DNA from: Protopterus annectens
Taxonomy: Eukaryota > Chordata > Ceratodontiformes > Protopteridae
Length of the DNA: 64,000 bases
Assembly (NCBI RefSeq): GCF_019279795.1
Contig: NC_056735.1
Coordinates: forward strand, 1,938,801,455 to 1,938,865,454
Direction of reading: 5' to 3'
Shown here: one piece after another, positions 43,677 to 56,639 of the stretch
Numbering within the stretch: the stretch's first letter is position 1
Layout of the letters: each line of letters starts with the position of its first letter
Made by a program: the position numbers and the translations under genes
Notes under the pieces: model-generated
What the model was told of the DNA's origin: nothing
Databases searched by the model: none
Seen by the model: the letters and a program-made list of their open reading frames with translations, nothing else

Positions 43677-43721
<45 letters not shown>
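43677..43721. repeat. (TG)n microsatellite
   Basis: About 45 bases of TG dinucleotide. Confidence 0.95.
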
Positions 43722-43724
<3 letters not shown>

Positions 43725-43779
43725 TAAGGTTTCTATCTTTTTTTAAATACTTGCACCTCTAACAAACAGGGTTATTTTT

Positions 43780-44470
43780 GTTTAGTAAGAGTTCACTATC
43801 TATGAACATAAGGCAGCCGCTACACTGCTTTAGAATACCCAATGTTATATGGCTGGCAAAAGAGAGAAGACAATTAGGTTGACCCTCTCTTTTGTCCAGT
43901 ATGAAGTAAAACTCGATTTGATTTACAGAAAGTTGAAGTTAAAGATTCGTAGTCTATTGAAATAGTTATTGATTATTATGTAACTTGGGTTTATACGTGA
44001 TTGGGCTTAGCATAGCTTGGGAACCTTGCATAACAATAATGCTGAGCTTATTTACAGTGGCTGTGGACTAAGTTACACAATATATTACTGCTAAAGCCTG
44101 CTATGAGCTATTTTTGGTTGCTAATTGCTCAGCTCTTCGAATTATGCAGTTTCCTCCAACTTGCTGCACCTGCACATAACAAGAGCCTATTTACTGACAA
44201 GGCGTGTGTATATGTTGGTTATAGCAAAAGAGTTACAGCTTGAAGTGCCTGCATCTGTGGAATGTACCTTTCATCCCTGCTGTGGCTTTTCAACACAATC
44301 TTGAGGAGAAATTTCATGAGCATCAGTACCTCGCGGGAAAAAAAAGACAAATGGCGTAATGCTGAATGCTTTTCTCCATACAAAATCATTGTCATTGTAG
44401 TTTCTAAGTATGTGTCAGCAATGATCCACGTTTTAGGGAGATTTCTCTCTTCTTTGAGATGGTGCAACTG
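43780..44470. promoter_or_regulatory. Candidate conserved noncoding DNA
   Basis: A unique, non-repetitive stretch of intermediate GC. CpGs are retained (CTTCGAATTATG, CCTCGCGGGAAA, ATGGCGTAATG) and dense potential factor sites are present (TTGCTAATTGCTCAG, ATTATGCA, CAAATGG). It stands out from the decayed repeats around it. Function is unproven and rests on composition only. Confidence 0.25.
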
Positions 44471-44559
44471 TGGAGTCAGTGTACATATACTTGAGGGGTG
44501 TTGGGGGGTTTCACCTCACATTAAGAGCTGCAAGCGTTGCTTGTCCCATGCATAAAACA

Positions 44560-45440
44560 AAAAAAAGCACATAAGCCACTTGAAATGCAATGTAAACTGT
44601 AAATAAGCTTCAACTAGTACCAATATACTCAAACTCAGAGAAAATGCAGTAAAATGCAGAAAAAATAAACCACTTAAAAATAATTTAAATAGCTGGGAAA
44701 AACATAGAAAAACTTGAACTCTGATACAAACTACAAAACAACTTTAGTTAGTACCTGTGCTTTCAAATTCTGAACAAGGCTGTAAAAGGAGGAAAAAATG
44801 ACAGTAACCACTCACAAATGATAGCTAAATTGCTTTAAGTGTTGTAGAATAAATGTACTTTCTTGCATATTGGAGACAAAATGGAATCAGAACACCACTG
44901 CATTTTTGGATTGTGCACAGGAGCCTACATTCCAAGAGTGTTAGAATAACACAGCAATGGCTCACAAACTTGGCCAAAAACTATCTGTTTACTATAACTC
45001 TGAAAAATAACAAATAAAACAGCAATAAGCATATCAGTACTGATTAATTTAGCATGGCAACCTCTCAAAATGCAGTTTAAACTATAAACAATTTGAATTA
45101 AAAACAATAATTTCAAATGCAGACAAGACACAGAAAATGCAAAACAAATAATAAAAAACACTGAAAACTTATTTAAATACCTAAGCATAACAAAGAACCC
45201 ACATGAAATGCAGTGTAAACTGTAAAATGACTTCAATTAATATCTATTCAAATTATTTAAATAACAGCAAGACTTTAACACCAGTAGAATGAATGTATTT
45301 GCCTATTTACTGGAGTCAAAAAGGAGTCATAATACCACTTTGTTTGATTTTTAGTTTGTGCACAGGAACCTAGATTCCAGGAGTCTTAGAATAAGACTAA
45401 TTATAAAATTAACAGAGACAATGAAATAACCACTGAAAAA
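44560..45440. repeat. Degenerate tandem repeat (unit about 440-620 bp)
   Basis: GTAGAATAAATGTACTTTC...GTGCACAGGAGCCTACATTC at 44846-44933 recurs at 45285-45378 (GTAGAATGAATGTATTTGC...GTGCACAGGAACCTAGATTC). GAAATGCAATGTAAACTGTAAA at 44582 recurs at 45205 and partly at 45066. Identity is moderate, so this is an old local duplication or satellite fragment of unknown family. Confidence 0.55.
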
Positions 45441-45561
45441 CAGCTAAAGCACTAACCAGTAGTGTTCAGCTTCCTTAGAAATTCAGTAACTACCCTCTTG
45501 GCACTAGTATAGTCACTACACTTTTATACAGCTAGACAAACTTGTTGTTTTTGTAAAGGTG

Positions 45562-45620
45562 TATTTATTTATTTATTTATTTTTCATTTTAATTGTATTT
45601 ATTTATTTATTCAGTTGATA
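45562..45620 (-). repeat. (ATTT)n tracts, possible reversed LINE tail
   Basis: Two (ATTT)n runs end in ATTCAGTTGATAATCCACAG. Read on the minus strand this is ATTATCAACTGAATAAATAAA, which resembles L2/CR1-group 3' ends. No coding remnant is attached. Confidence 0.3.
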
Positions 45621-48600
45621 ATCCACAGTAAAACTTTGATCCCTGTGATACAGATACAGAAGCAAAACATAACAAATAATAAAACATAATAGCGAAGTTT
45701 GAACATTATTCGTCAAAAAGGAGATACGGGAGTACAGTCAAGAGTTGTGGTATAATTCCCAAAAAGTTAAATCCAGGGGTCTTGAATGTCTTTAACAGAA
45801 ACTTTATTCATATCTTCATGAAGGTACAATAGAAAATCTGAACTGTGTATCCTGCTCCTTACAATATGAAGGTCTTCAGAATACAAGGTCAGATTTAAAG
45901 AAAAAAGGGGAAAAGGATGACCACTGAAGAAAAGAGTAATCAGAATCAGACAAGTGCCAGTCCTTGGGTAACATCTGTTTCTGTTGAAGTAGAAGCAGAG
46001 GAAGAGAATTGACAGAAAGTATCTGAAGTCTGTGATTGGTTAGTTAAATGAGAAGCCATTTTAGAAATGGGGCAGGGGAATAGAGTGGAGGTTTAGGGTA
46101 ATTGACCAAGCAGTCAGGTTGGGAACTGGTTAGGAATTTTAAGTTTAGGGTTTAGGTTCTGGTAGGGTTATGTAATGAACAGGATCAGGAGTTGAAAGGG
46201 CTTTGCAGGAATGGGGAGATTGTGCTAGCGGGAGTTTAAGCATTAACTTTTTGAGCAAGTAGCATTGTCATGAGCTACTAGTACATGAGGACCTATAGCA
46301 GTCTCATAGTTTATGTATGATAATGTTATGTTCTGTTGTATATCCTAATTCAAAATCAATCCTGTACCTATTTAACTAATTGATTGCTGTGCACACTTGC
46401 AACTTCCTAGTTGTGTGGAACTTGATGCAATACCTTTAGGGTAGACATTTAAGGGGACCTTCTCTTAAACAGTTCTATGCTATTGCACAGTTCCTTTGGT
46501 AAACAGATGTCAGTATGACACAACATCTCAGCATGAGTCCTTCATGTTCTATAAACTTTCAGATATGGAAAGCATTTTGGAGTAAACCTGAAATCATCAT
46601 GAAACCATTAATTTCATTATAACATGAAGTTAAGTTGTTTGAGAGTCCTGTAGTATTGGGTTTACAAGAAATATTATCATTTAAATTTACTGAGACTACA
46701 TACATGCAATTACTGTCCATCCTGCATAACTGGGTACTGTCTAGGGAAAGGGTACAGTTCAGGAAACTTAAATATCAGCAACAGAGTGCTTCATGAATGT
46801 ATACACTTTCCAGGCAATGCAATCTCAAATATATTGCTCTCAAGGTGAATTTTCTGGCATCCAAGTTTCAAAGACATAGTGTGCTGGTTATGATGATAAC
46901 CCACTCATAATCCTCTATACTATCTTATGCTATTCTTATCAACTCATTGGATTTAGGACTAGCAACTGATGTAATTTATCAATGTCTAGCTGAGGAGTTA
47001 TTCTCAGTGTCATGCTCTTTGATACTAAAAGCATTAGTCCATGTGTAGATAAATACAGACATAATTGCTTGGGTGTCTATGCAAATTGTAGTAAGGTGAG
47101 ATAACTTAATACATCTTCCAAGAAGGTTATTAAAAAAGGTATCTCATATGGTTATATCTTGGGTCTAATCCTTTTTAATATAGTTAGGGCCACTTTTCCT
47201 GAAAGATACGGCATATGAGTAATGTTTCAAAAGACACAAATGTTAGACTGGCTATAATTAGAATGACCAAAGTAAATTAAAATAATTTTAATATACATTA
47301 TATACAGTGCTTTGCCACTGAAAAGTAGAGTAGTCAATAAAACATAAAAGTGTGTTGGTACATCTAATCAGTGCTACAAATATTCTGTCACTGATCAGAT
47401 ACTAACTGTGCATGAGCAAGTGACAGACTCTAATGGAAATAATTGATAATTATTTGACTTTTTGAAGCAACTGTTAGCAGTATCACAAGGAAATGCTATA
47501 GGATTAATAAATATATGTTTTGTACAATAGCTTCCAGAGATCTAAGAGTTAATTACCTTGTGTGGCACATTAGTTAGACTACACAGAGAATGCTTTGGTT
47601 CCCTGTTTATTTGTGGTACTTGGGATTGTTGCAAAACTTATACCAGAAGAATTTAGGCAATAAAGTTTATGTCTTAAATGAAATGTTTGGAAAAGCCAGA
47701 CTCTTCACTGTAAGTTATACACTTATAAGGAAATGTATATTAACTGTGTTTAACAGATTTCAAAATGAATTCTTAGCATCAGTCCAAAGAACTGAATTTA
47801 GGGCTATTAGTGTGTCAACAAGAAACAATAACATTTCATTACAGGTGGAACAGTTTAACTCAACTCTAAAGAGAAATACCCTTCTGCATATCATTTCCAA
47901 GACTTAGAACATCTTACCTGCCTCTTATCACATTGAAGGCTCAACTCTGTGCATTGGCATAGTAATAGGATTTAGTGCCTCAATTACAGAATGCAAACTC
48001 CAAGATGAACTCACCAAAGGTTAACAGTCTGTTACTATCTACGGTATGACACTGAATACTGGAAGAAATTCAAAGGGAGTTATGGTCCAGAAGACTACAG
48101 GAATATTGTTGTCGAGAGATTACTGAAAAATTATCACAAAGCTAAAACAAATACGAGATAAAATAAACCTTAGACTCTTAGCACTCTTAGTGGCAGAAAC
48201 AAACAGCAAATGCATCAATATTTTAGTACCAGTGAAATTCCAATGGCAGATTCTTAAAGGGCATTGCTTTTTGTGAAGCTCTTCAGCAAAAGAATACTGA
48301 ACTTCAAGAAGCACAAACAGCATCCCATGTTTCCAGAGAGCTAATCAAACATGCAGCTGTACCACAAACTTTCAATTCACTGAATTGCCTTTATGAAAGA
48401 CAAGTAAATGGCATGATGAAACATCAGAATTTGGCAAAGGTTGATCTGGTGGACTGTACCCAAAAGTTATAAAAACACATGCTACGTCCACTGCAGTGCC
48501 ATTGACATATATTATTAACATGTCTTCAAACATGAACAGTCCTTAGTGCAAATAAAACAGCAATTATAGTACTTTAACTCAATAACACCTATGAGATGTG

Positions 48601-48789
48601 GAATGTCATTCCTCTAGTAGCCTTCACACATTGTTAGATTTCATAGCATTTTCTGGGAAATCAACTTAAAAGCATAACACAAAGAAATGCTAATATTTTG
48701 TGAACAATAAAAGCTATTAAAATGGTACACATAGAAATGTTATCATAAGTTTTCTTTACATTGGTAACAGTTGTTTTATATATATGAGC
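45621..48789. other. Unassigned DNA, possible very old RT trace near 47.1-47.7 kb
   Basis: No clear feature. On the plus strand, GISYGYILGLILFNI at about 47138-47182 resembles the GVPQGSVLGPLLFNI motif of LINE reverse transcriptases. TLVRLHRECFGSL near 47570 resembles SLVRPHLEYC. Intervening frames are full of stops, so this is at best an ancient CR1/L2 relic. Confidence 0.25.
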
Positions 48790-51411
48790 CCAACATAATG
48801 CATCAGAGATACTTCAAGTGCAGCTAACATTGGCTAAGACAGCGATTCAGGTCATAGCCTGCTATAGGTCCCCAACCATATCCCAAGACTCACACTCCAT
48901 GTTCCTAAGCACTCTGGAGAATACCAGGTCCAACCTAACACTCTCATACTGGGCAACTTCAACTACCCCTCCATTAACTGGGAAAACTACTCATGTACCA
49001 ATTCACTTGCCCAACATTTCCTGGAATTCGTTAATTCCAATGCCCTGGACCAGCTCATTCTTACCCCCACTAGAGATAGCAACATCCTTGACCTGGTCAT
49101 TACTAATATGGGCAACTGGTGCTCTATGCCAGTAGTCAACTCCTCCCTGGTTAGATCTGACCACAAACTAATCACCTTGGAAATTCACATCCCTCCCACC
49201 CCCTACCCCCGCAAAGGTAAGCACCATTCAAAACTTCTCCAAAGCTAACTTTGGGCTCCTAAAAACAGAGGTGGCTAACTTCACAGCACCCATGCAATTG
49301 GAGAACAGCTGCATGACTGCTGAATCATACACTAATGCCATGTATGAACACGTACACATGTATCTCACCATACCTAATAGAATCAAGACGCTCTCCTCCA
49401 AAAAAAGGAAGTCAATCTGGTGGTCCCCTGTCATAAACAAACTCTAAACAGAAGGAGGAAACTGATGTGGAATAAGGTGATGTCCCAAGCCTGGAAAAAC
49501 TACCTTATCAGCCTCAACAAAAAGTTGAAATCCCTCATCAAATCCTCTAAAGCTAGCTATGAAAACAGAATTGCAGCAGATAGTAAAGACAACCACAAGG
49601 TCTTCTATAGTTATGTAAAGAATCTCCACAACAATGCCTAGACTTGCTCGGAGCTATTGCACAATGGCACCTCCTATACTGAGCCAACAGATATTGCCAA
49701 TATACTGGCTGACAGATTAAATGCCAACTTTACCACTCTCTCCTACACCAAAAGACCAATCACAATACCAGTAGATTGCCAGGCATCCAGTATTACTGCT
49801 GCACAGGTTAAAACAGCACTGTCCAAGGCCAAGAATACAGCTTCTATGGGACCTGACAACATCTCTGGCTGTGTTCTACATGAAACACAGAGTGACCTGG
49901 CACCTCACCTATGTGCACTTTTCAGTCACAGCCTCACCTCAGGCTTTGTCTCTACTGAATGGCCCACTGCTACAGTCATCCCTCTCCACAAAGGAGGAGT
50001 GACTACAGACCCTGGGAACTATCGCCCCATTAGCCTGATGAGTCTGATATGCAAAGCTATGGAATGCATCATTATGGACCTAATAAACAAGGATATAGGG
50101 AATCTCCAAACTCTGGATCCCACACAGTTTGGTTTGGTGAAGTGCAGCTCATGCCTGCTCAACCTCGTAGACTTCTTTGAGTCAGTCACCAGAGCTGTGG
50201 ATGAAGGCAAGGCAGTTCATACAGCCTACCTTGATCTGGCCAAGGCCTTTAATACCATTCCCCATTCAGGCATCATAGAAAAACTTGGGTTGTAAACTGG
50301 CTCACAGATAGAATCCACAGTGTGAAAGTAGCTGACTCCAAATCAGACTGCCAAACAGTCATGAGTGGAGTCTCACAGGGTTTGGTCCTGGGTTCTCTCT
50401 TGTTTGGTATCTGCTTCTCTGACATTCAGGCCAACATGGAGGGACTCTGGCTGACAAAGTTTGCAGATGATTGCAAGTTGGATGCCATAATTAACTCCCT
50501 AAGTGATGTTGACATCCTACAGAAAGGCCTCACTGAGACCAACGACTGGTGTCAGAACAATGGCCTTAAGCTCAATTCCAAAAAATGTGTCGTCATCCCC
50601 TTTGGAAAAAACCTGTTTCCTATGAATTACCACATTGATGGTAGTCCAATGAACACAGAAGGCGTTATAACAAATCTGGGAACACAGATTGACAGCAACC
50701 TCTCTTTTGACAACCACATTGCCACTCTGGTCAGGAAGTCCTTCTATGTGGCACATCTCATTACTAAGGGTTTTGCATCCAGGAAGAAAGAGGTCATTGC
50801 TTCCCTCTACTTTTCCCTCATTAGGCCAGTCATTGAGTACAATGCCTCATTTGGCATGTACCTCACTAGACACCTACAACAACTGGAGAGGCTGCAAAAG
50901 TACCTAACAAAGAGAATCCTAGGCCTTAAACACTTGTCCTATATGGACAGACTCAAAAAACTCCAACTATTCTCTGTCTCATATCACATGCTTAGAGGTG
51001 ATCTCTGCTTGACATACAAAGCCATGTCTAACCCAGTTCTGTTAGAAATGCTACATCTAAAGAAATCCCAATCCCTCTGCACTACACGCTCCAGAGACCT
51101 CAACCTAATTACCACAAGCAACAGAACAAGCTGGAGGGACAGGTTCATAACCCAGAGGCTGCCCATGCTATGGAATAGACTTCCCATACATGTCAAGCAG
51201 AGCGCTTCACTGGTCCTCTTCAAGAGAAATCTTGATGAATGGATGGTAAATCAAAAATTCACCCCGGGAATCACTCCAGTGACTCTACTCGACAGAGGCA
51301 CTGGGAACTAAGGTTGGGTGGCACGATGCCAGGGTAATCCTATGGGCTAGGCTTGTAAAGGCTCCAAGGCCATTAGCCTAGCCCACACCTATGAACCTAT
51401 GAACCTATGAA
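48790..51411 (+). mobile_element. CR1-type LINE, 5'-truncated in the endonuclease
   Basis: The copy starts at the endonuclease codons for ASEILQVQLTLAKTAIQ and runs to a 3' UTR ending in three ACCTATGA octamers at 51388-51411. It belongs to the same subfamily as the 2657 and 8707 copies. It is among the better preserved, with a final open piece of 329 codons. Confidence 0.85.
48818..51311 (+). pseudogene. CR1 ORF2 pseudogene
   Basis: Frames 48818-49135 (with a frameshift after LENTR), 49420-49641, 49657-50295 and 50322-51311 cover endonuclease, linker and polymerase. SDHKL (49157-49171) and a decayed GDFNYP (GNFNYP) are seen in the endonuclease. The polymerase has IPLHKGG, NYRPISL, YLDLAKAFNT, VSQGLVLGSLLFGI and FADD at 50460-50471. 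Just after IIEKL, about 25-30 bp present in other copies (encoding NPYVTRW) are missing at 50289, which shifts the frame. The C-terminus (DRFITQRLPMLWNRLPIHVK) is complete. Confidence 0.8.
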
Positions 51412-54280
51412 TGCTATAATATATTAATATGAATATAAAACAAGAATGATATTTTTATCTACTGCGTTACAGTTTGTCATATCTGGGAAAGTGTATAATC
51501 TAGATGTGTTTTGTTGGCTTACTTTTGTTAGCCAGATATAAGCTTTCACATGACAGCAAAAAGTTCCTTTCTATATGCATGCCTACTGAGATATTTATAG
51601 AAATATGACTAATTATGTTTATTTGAGTAATCAACAATATAAATAACCATTAGTATCTCTCAAGATGTGCAACTTACAGTACAAATATCAATGACAGTTT
51701 TTTCAACATCAGCCATGGTTTCATCTGATAACATACAATTTGCAAGTCATCCAGGTTTAGAAATATTAAGTACATATGGAAATATTTCATTTAGAATTAC
51801 TAGCAAATAACTATCAATATCTCATGTGTAGTATGCTGTAATTGCACATTAAAAGTGTACTTTTCTTTCTCACCTCAGGGTTATTTCACACCATCTGCTT
51901 CAATAACAAGTAGGTCTCTCAGTTATGAAACGATGAATGCAAATATGAAAATACGAATATTAAAGGGAAATCAGTCATAAATTTCTCTCCTGCAGAACAT
52001 TCAAGATTAACAATCTTAGTATCATGTTGTTAATTATGTACTTTCTAATACTGCTTATTATTATTAATTGCTGATTTACTTACTTAAGGATGATAGACCC
52101 CAAAAATGTCTGAACACCAGAAGGAGATATGGGTGTTACCTGGAAGAATGCAAAAAAAGTTGTTATGGGCTTGAATGAGTTAACAACTTCATCTATACAG
52201 TTGCTTACAAATCGGTGTGACTGTTTTACATCAATACATTTCCTTATTTGTCTATTAAAGATTTAAAGAAAAAAACGAGATGACTCAGATTGAAAACTTG
52301 TAAACTCTTTTTATGGCTATACTGAGCAAGAACATATGTACCTGTTTAGAACCGAAAATAACACCTCTATTGTCTTTGCCATATAGCCCACTGAGGGCAA
52401 TGGACCGTGGGTTACTGATCATGTTTTTCTAGGCCTCATAAAAGCATTTCATTCAGAAGACACATTTGCTGAATGAACTTAGTGCCCATCATTTTGATCC
52501 TATGGAAAAAGAACAGATCATCGGCTAAGAACCACAAAGAAATGTTCTTGTCATTATTGAGTGAGTTCAGACGTATGTTCATTCAGTGAATAAAGATAGT
52601 CCAGAGGAAATCACAGTAAATTACCTGGTTGTCTAACTCTTTACCAGTATATGTCAATACATTTAAACAAACTCCACAGGATTTACTCTGCATATTACTT
52701 GATAATATACAAGTCTCAAAGGATCATCACAATGTCTTCTCCAGAATGTGCTAAATATTACACAAGTGAGTTTCAGGTTACCTAAACTAGTTGTCACCAT
52801 TGCTGCCGGTATCTATATAAAACCTCTTTTTTAAGGATTTAGTATTATCCCGTGTCATGCAAGTGCACATATTGAAAATGGTTGGTATATTCATTAACTG
52901 GAAGTGTGGCTAATCCCACACATCAACTTTAAACTTCATATAAAAAAGGCTAACTCTAGAGCCCATATTTCTTTAGTCATACCAAAAATCTTTTTTTTTT
53001 TTTCTGGTTCAGAAAATACTGAAGCATGAAGAGTCATTTTCCTTCATCAGAATATGCTCTGCTACTGATTGCTAGTACACCAAGTAAGTAATAAATATCG
53101 TAAACTTCAATAGATAACACATGTTGCATTCAGTTAGTCAAATGACACATTCAGTTAGTCAAAACTATAATTTCTGTATACAGTTTGGTAAACTACAATT
53201 TAGTCTTATGAGAGTGCTTCATTGTGTGTAATTAAGCTATTTCCTAATACATTACTGTATTACAGTGCTACTGTATTTATTAAGAATATTTCCTAATTCT
53301 GTAGCTACTGCATATTGCTATTTTCTCTTTTTTAAATCTTTTTATTACACTTTTTAACAACAATACGTGGAATGAAAAGCTATAAAAAAAAACACAACTA
53401 TTTAACTATTTATAAAATTCCACAACAGGATTCCTTTGGATAATCAAACCATTAATACTTTTCAAGTAAATAGCTTAATTTCTGCCAAGATATATAATGA
53501 TAAGTGAGATTGGATGTTCTGATTATTTTATAGTTTTTACAATATATTGCTATTTTATAATTCTATTAATGCTATTACCATTTTTGTACTTGGTCAGTTT
53601 TTGACTGTGTTCTGGTTTTACCCTTTTACCTTGTAAAAATAAATAAATGCATAGAAATATACATAACTGATTTATGCTTAACTTGATTCAAAGACAAATT
53701 ACCTGCAAATCATGCAAAGGGCTATTTAGAATATATGTGCCACAAAGTATATGTTCAACATACCTTCAGAAATACATTGAATTATTTGACACAGTCAGAG
53801 CGATGCATAAGTGTTCTAACCATCCAGGTTTGTCCAGGATACTAACAAGTAGCATGAGCACCCAGAGTATATGAGGCACATAGAGTTGCTATAGTCACTA
53901 AAGTGTACTCAGCACTCTAATAGTCAGTGTATGTACTTATTATCATGCAAGTCCACTCAGTGATTTAAGAATCTGTGAGCAGGGCACTAGTAGGTACAGA
54001 GTACAGTCTGCAGCAAAATAGACAGTTTTTAAAACATAGAACAGAAATCCTACTGACTCTTAACTTTTTAGGCAGCAGATATATAATGCTGTGAAATTAA
54101 TAACAAATGAACAGGTGATTATTGTACTGGGAAACATGGTGCCATATCAGGGGATGAGTGGTCACTTAGCTAGATAGGTGTAGTACAATGAATCATTGTA
54201 ACATTTACTTAAATAATGGAATGTGTTAATATTCTAATGACATATTCATATGCAGACTCAGGATTTATAACTTTTTGAAT
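51412..54280. other. Unassigned AT-rich DNA
   Basis: Nearly 2.9 kb without a recognisable gene. T runs at 52991-53002 and T-rich DNA at 53328-53365 might mark lost retroelement tails, but I cannot assign them. Confidence 0.4.
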
Positions 54281-54500
54281 TGGATGGTGCAGTAGTGCAG
54301 TGTTTTGCATTGTCATGTCACAGCAAGAGGCTCTCTGGTTCGATTCTCAGCTGGGTGCCTTCTGTGCAGAGTTTGCACATCCTCCCTGCATTTGTGCTGG
54401 TTTCCTCTTGGTGCTCTGGTTTCCTACTACATTACAAAGACATACATCTGGAGCAATGCATTTTAATTCTGCCAGTTGCTCTAAGGTCAATAAAGGAGAG
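54281..54500 (+). mobile_element. tRNA-type SINE copy
   Basis: The head TGGATGGTGCAGTAGTGCAG has an A-box-like TAGTGCAGTGT (54293-54303) and a near-consensus B box GGTTCGATTCT (54338-54348). It is followed by GCAGAGTTTGCACATCCTCC, TGGTTTCCTCTTGGTGCTCT and ACATTACAAAGACATACATC, the body of a widespread fish SINE type. Pol III would use the internal boxes. The A/B spacing of about 35 bases fits. The 3' end is indistinct. Confidence 0.65.
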
Positions 54501-55279
54501 CACATCTTAATTTGCAAAAATCTAAAAAATGTAATCTTAGGTATTTATACTTATAGGTAATCTATTGTCTTTTCTATAGTTTGCATAGTAAATTCATAGT
54601 TTATTAAGCATACTTGACCAATGTAAATGTAAAGTTAAAATATTTTACATTTATACTAGTTGTTATAACTAGAATATACAACTTCTGGTTTTATATTAAA
54701 TTAGCAATTAATGCTAATGAGCTTATATCATTTTAGTGTATGAGTCAAGTAGTCTTACCAGTGATGGAATATAACTTCTTTCTCTGATTTAATAACTGGT
54801 AGTAGTAAACTGAATGTATTAAAGGAAATATTTATTCATAGTTAATTATTTCATTATTTGAAGTTATAATAACCAGTTCTGCATTGTTTCAAGTAAATTA
54901 ATACAGTCAACTGAGTTCATGATACACTGAACTTGGTTATATTCTTATGTATATTTTGCAACACAGTTTGCATTAAAATGTGAAGTATTGGAGAAATTGT
55001 TTAATTTGCTTTTATGACATAATGCACTTTGCAATGAACTGTTTGCTGCTATATAAAATGACATTTTTTTATTAGATTCCTGACTTAGAAATTATTGTAT
55101 TTTTTTGTTTTCCATGACAGCAGTTTTTTTTTTTTCTGGTTTTGATTCATCCCAGATCTATTACAGATCAATATTTTCACTCAAATCTTGCACAAATTAT
55201 TTCAAAGAGTGTTTAGTTTGTAGTATTAAAGCAGTGGTTTTATTTTTAAAAGTGCACTCAGTAGTAATAGGCATTTTTG
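54501..55279. other. Unassigned AT-rich DNA
   Basis: No gene or repeat recognised. Confidence 0.4.
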
Positions 55280-55960
55280 AGATGTTTATGTAGTAGAATT
55301 TGAAGTTCTATTGCTCTCCTCATGATCAGAATGATTGCAGTGTGAGTATTTACTGCAGCCTTGATTTCTAATTTTTTCTACAGCACGGCTCAGTGCAAAT
55401 GCATAGTGATCTTTTTTCTTTTGCAATTTGCATAAAGATTCTTTCTTGCTAATTGTTTTATGCTGATACTTTAATGATAATAGATACCAAAACTCAGCAG
55501 TGAATGTGAAATATTTAGGGCTCAGTAAGTGATGCATTTGTGTGTAATGCTGCAGTCTTCCAGAGAAACAGAATAGCAGCAATTTAGAGACTGATAGTGG
55601 TCATGGGCTTAGTGCAGCTATGTTTAGGTGTCAACTGGCAATAAATTTGCAGATTGTTTTGATTGCAGGAGAAAAAGCTTTAAACTGACCCAGGATTGAA
55701 ATAAAAACGAATAGTTCCTTTTTTTCTATATTGCTGGCAGAGATCTTAATTAGAGGATATTCGGCTGACTTATTAATACATATTTAAATGACTTACTTGG
55801 CAAGTGATGCTGACCAAATTCAGCAGCAACAGACAATGAATAAAGGTATTGCAATACATAATGGGCATACTAATTTGCATTCATTTCACTTTATGAATAT
55901 GCAGCCCAAAATAACATTACAAAGTTTCGGTTAGATGAAGCTTCAGTTTGATAAAACAAT
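55280..55960. promoter_or_regulatory. Candidate conserved noncoding DNA with octamer and homeodomain sites
   Basis: Contains AGTGCAAATGCATAG (POU-type octamer), CTAATTTGCATTCAT (octamer on the other strand), TTAATTAG, TTATTAATACATATTTAA and a CAGCAGCAACAG run, with no repeat signature and no convincing coding frame. A 98-codon minus-strand frame at 55286-55582 has no domain. Composition resembles vertebrate developmental enhancers; this is a hypothesis only. Confidence 0.3.
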
Positions 55961-56244
55961 AATTCAGTGCATGCTAATTTAATAAGATAAATTAAAATAC
56001 ATAATTTAGTGTTTATATAAAGGTATTAGAGTAAAATAAAATCACACATTATGAAAGTACATGCAAGATTATTACTAACCTGCCTCGCGACGCAACCCCT
56101 GCAATCTACAGGCATGGGCTTCCCGGTTCACAGTCCGCTTGTCTGCCACTGTCAAAGACATAAAAGAAATATTTAGCCATACCTATCCATAATGTACATG
56201 AGCTGGCAATTATTAAACAGGTAGTAGACTGATACTTATGGCTG

Positions 56245-56520
56245 GGACATCACCTGTCTGCCTAACCTCTTGGATCCACTGATCCAAGAGCTCCCTCTTT
56301 CTCCATTTCAGGTCAGCATAGTGATGCTTGATCTGCTCACCAGTTCGAGGGATGCCAGTGGCACTGGTGAGGTCATGGGTGAGATGGTCCTAGGCTTCCG
56401 CTTTATATTGGGATCCCTGATACTGGCCCTGCAGCAGTCTCTGGTCATGGTCTTAAACAAGGAGTCCTGCCATGACATTGGACTCCTGGATGCCTAAGCG
56501 CTGCGCCCGGAAGCGCACTC
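56245..56520 (-). pseudogene. Myb/SANT-like DNA-binding domain remnant (Harbinger-type transposon protein)
   Basis: In the minus direction the frame reads QRLGIQESNVMAGLLV, a stop, DHDQRLLQGQYQGSQYKAEA, a stop, then HDLTSATGIPRTGEQIKHHY followed by ADLKWRKRELLDQW. The block R-T-x-x-Q-I/V-x-x-x-Y-x-D-L-K-x-x-K is the third helix region of the Myb/SANT-like domain found in the second protein of PIF/Harbinger transposons and in host proteins derived from them. Two in-frame stops mark it as dead. No transposase was found nearby. Confidence 0.5.
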
Positions 56521-56639
56521 CTTCACCAACACCAGTCATAGAGCCTACAGGAGTAGGAGGAAGCTGCAACCAGTTATGAGATGTATTCCCACCTCACGTA
56601 TGGGGTTTTAATAGGGCTGATTCCCTGCACTTTGCCATG

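Noticed and set aside
47130-47700. LINE reverse transcriptase
   Set aside because: Only two short weak motif resemblances among many stops; noted but not annotated as an element.
55286-55582. 98-codon minus-strand gene
   Set aside because: No recognisable domain, and it overlaps candidate regulatory DNA; probably chance.
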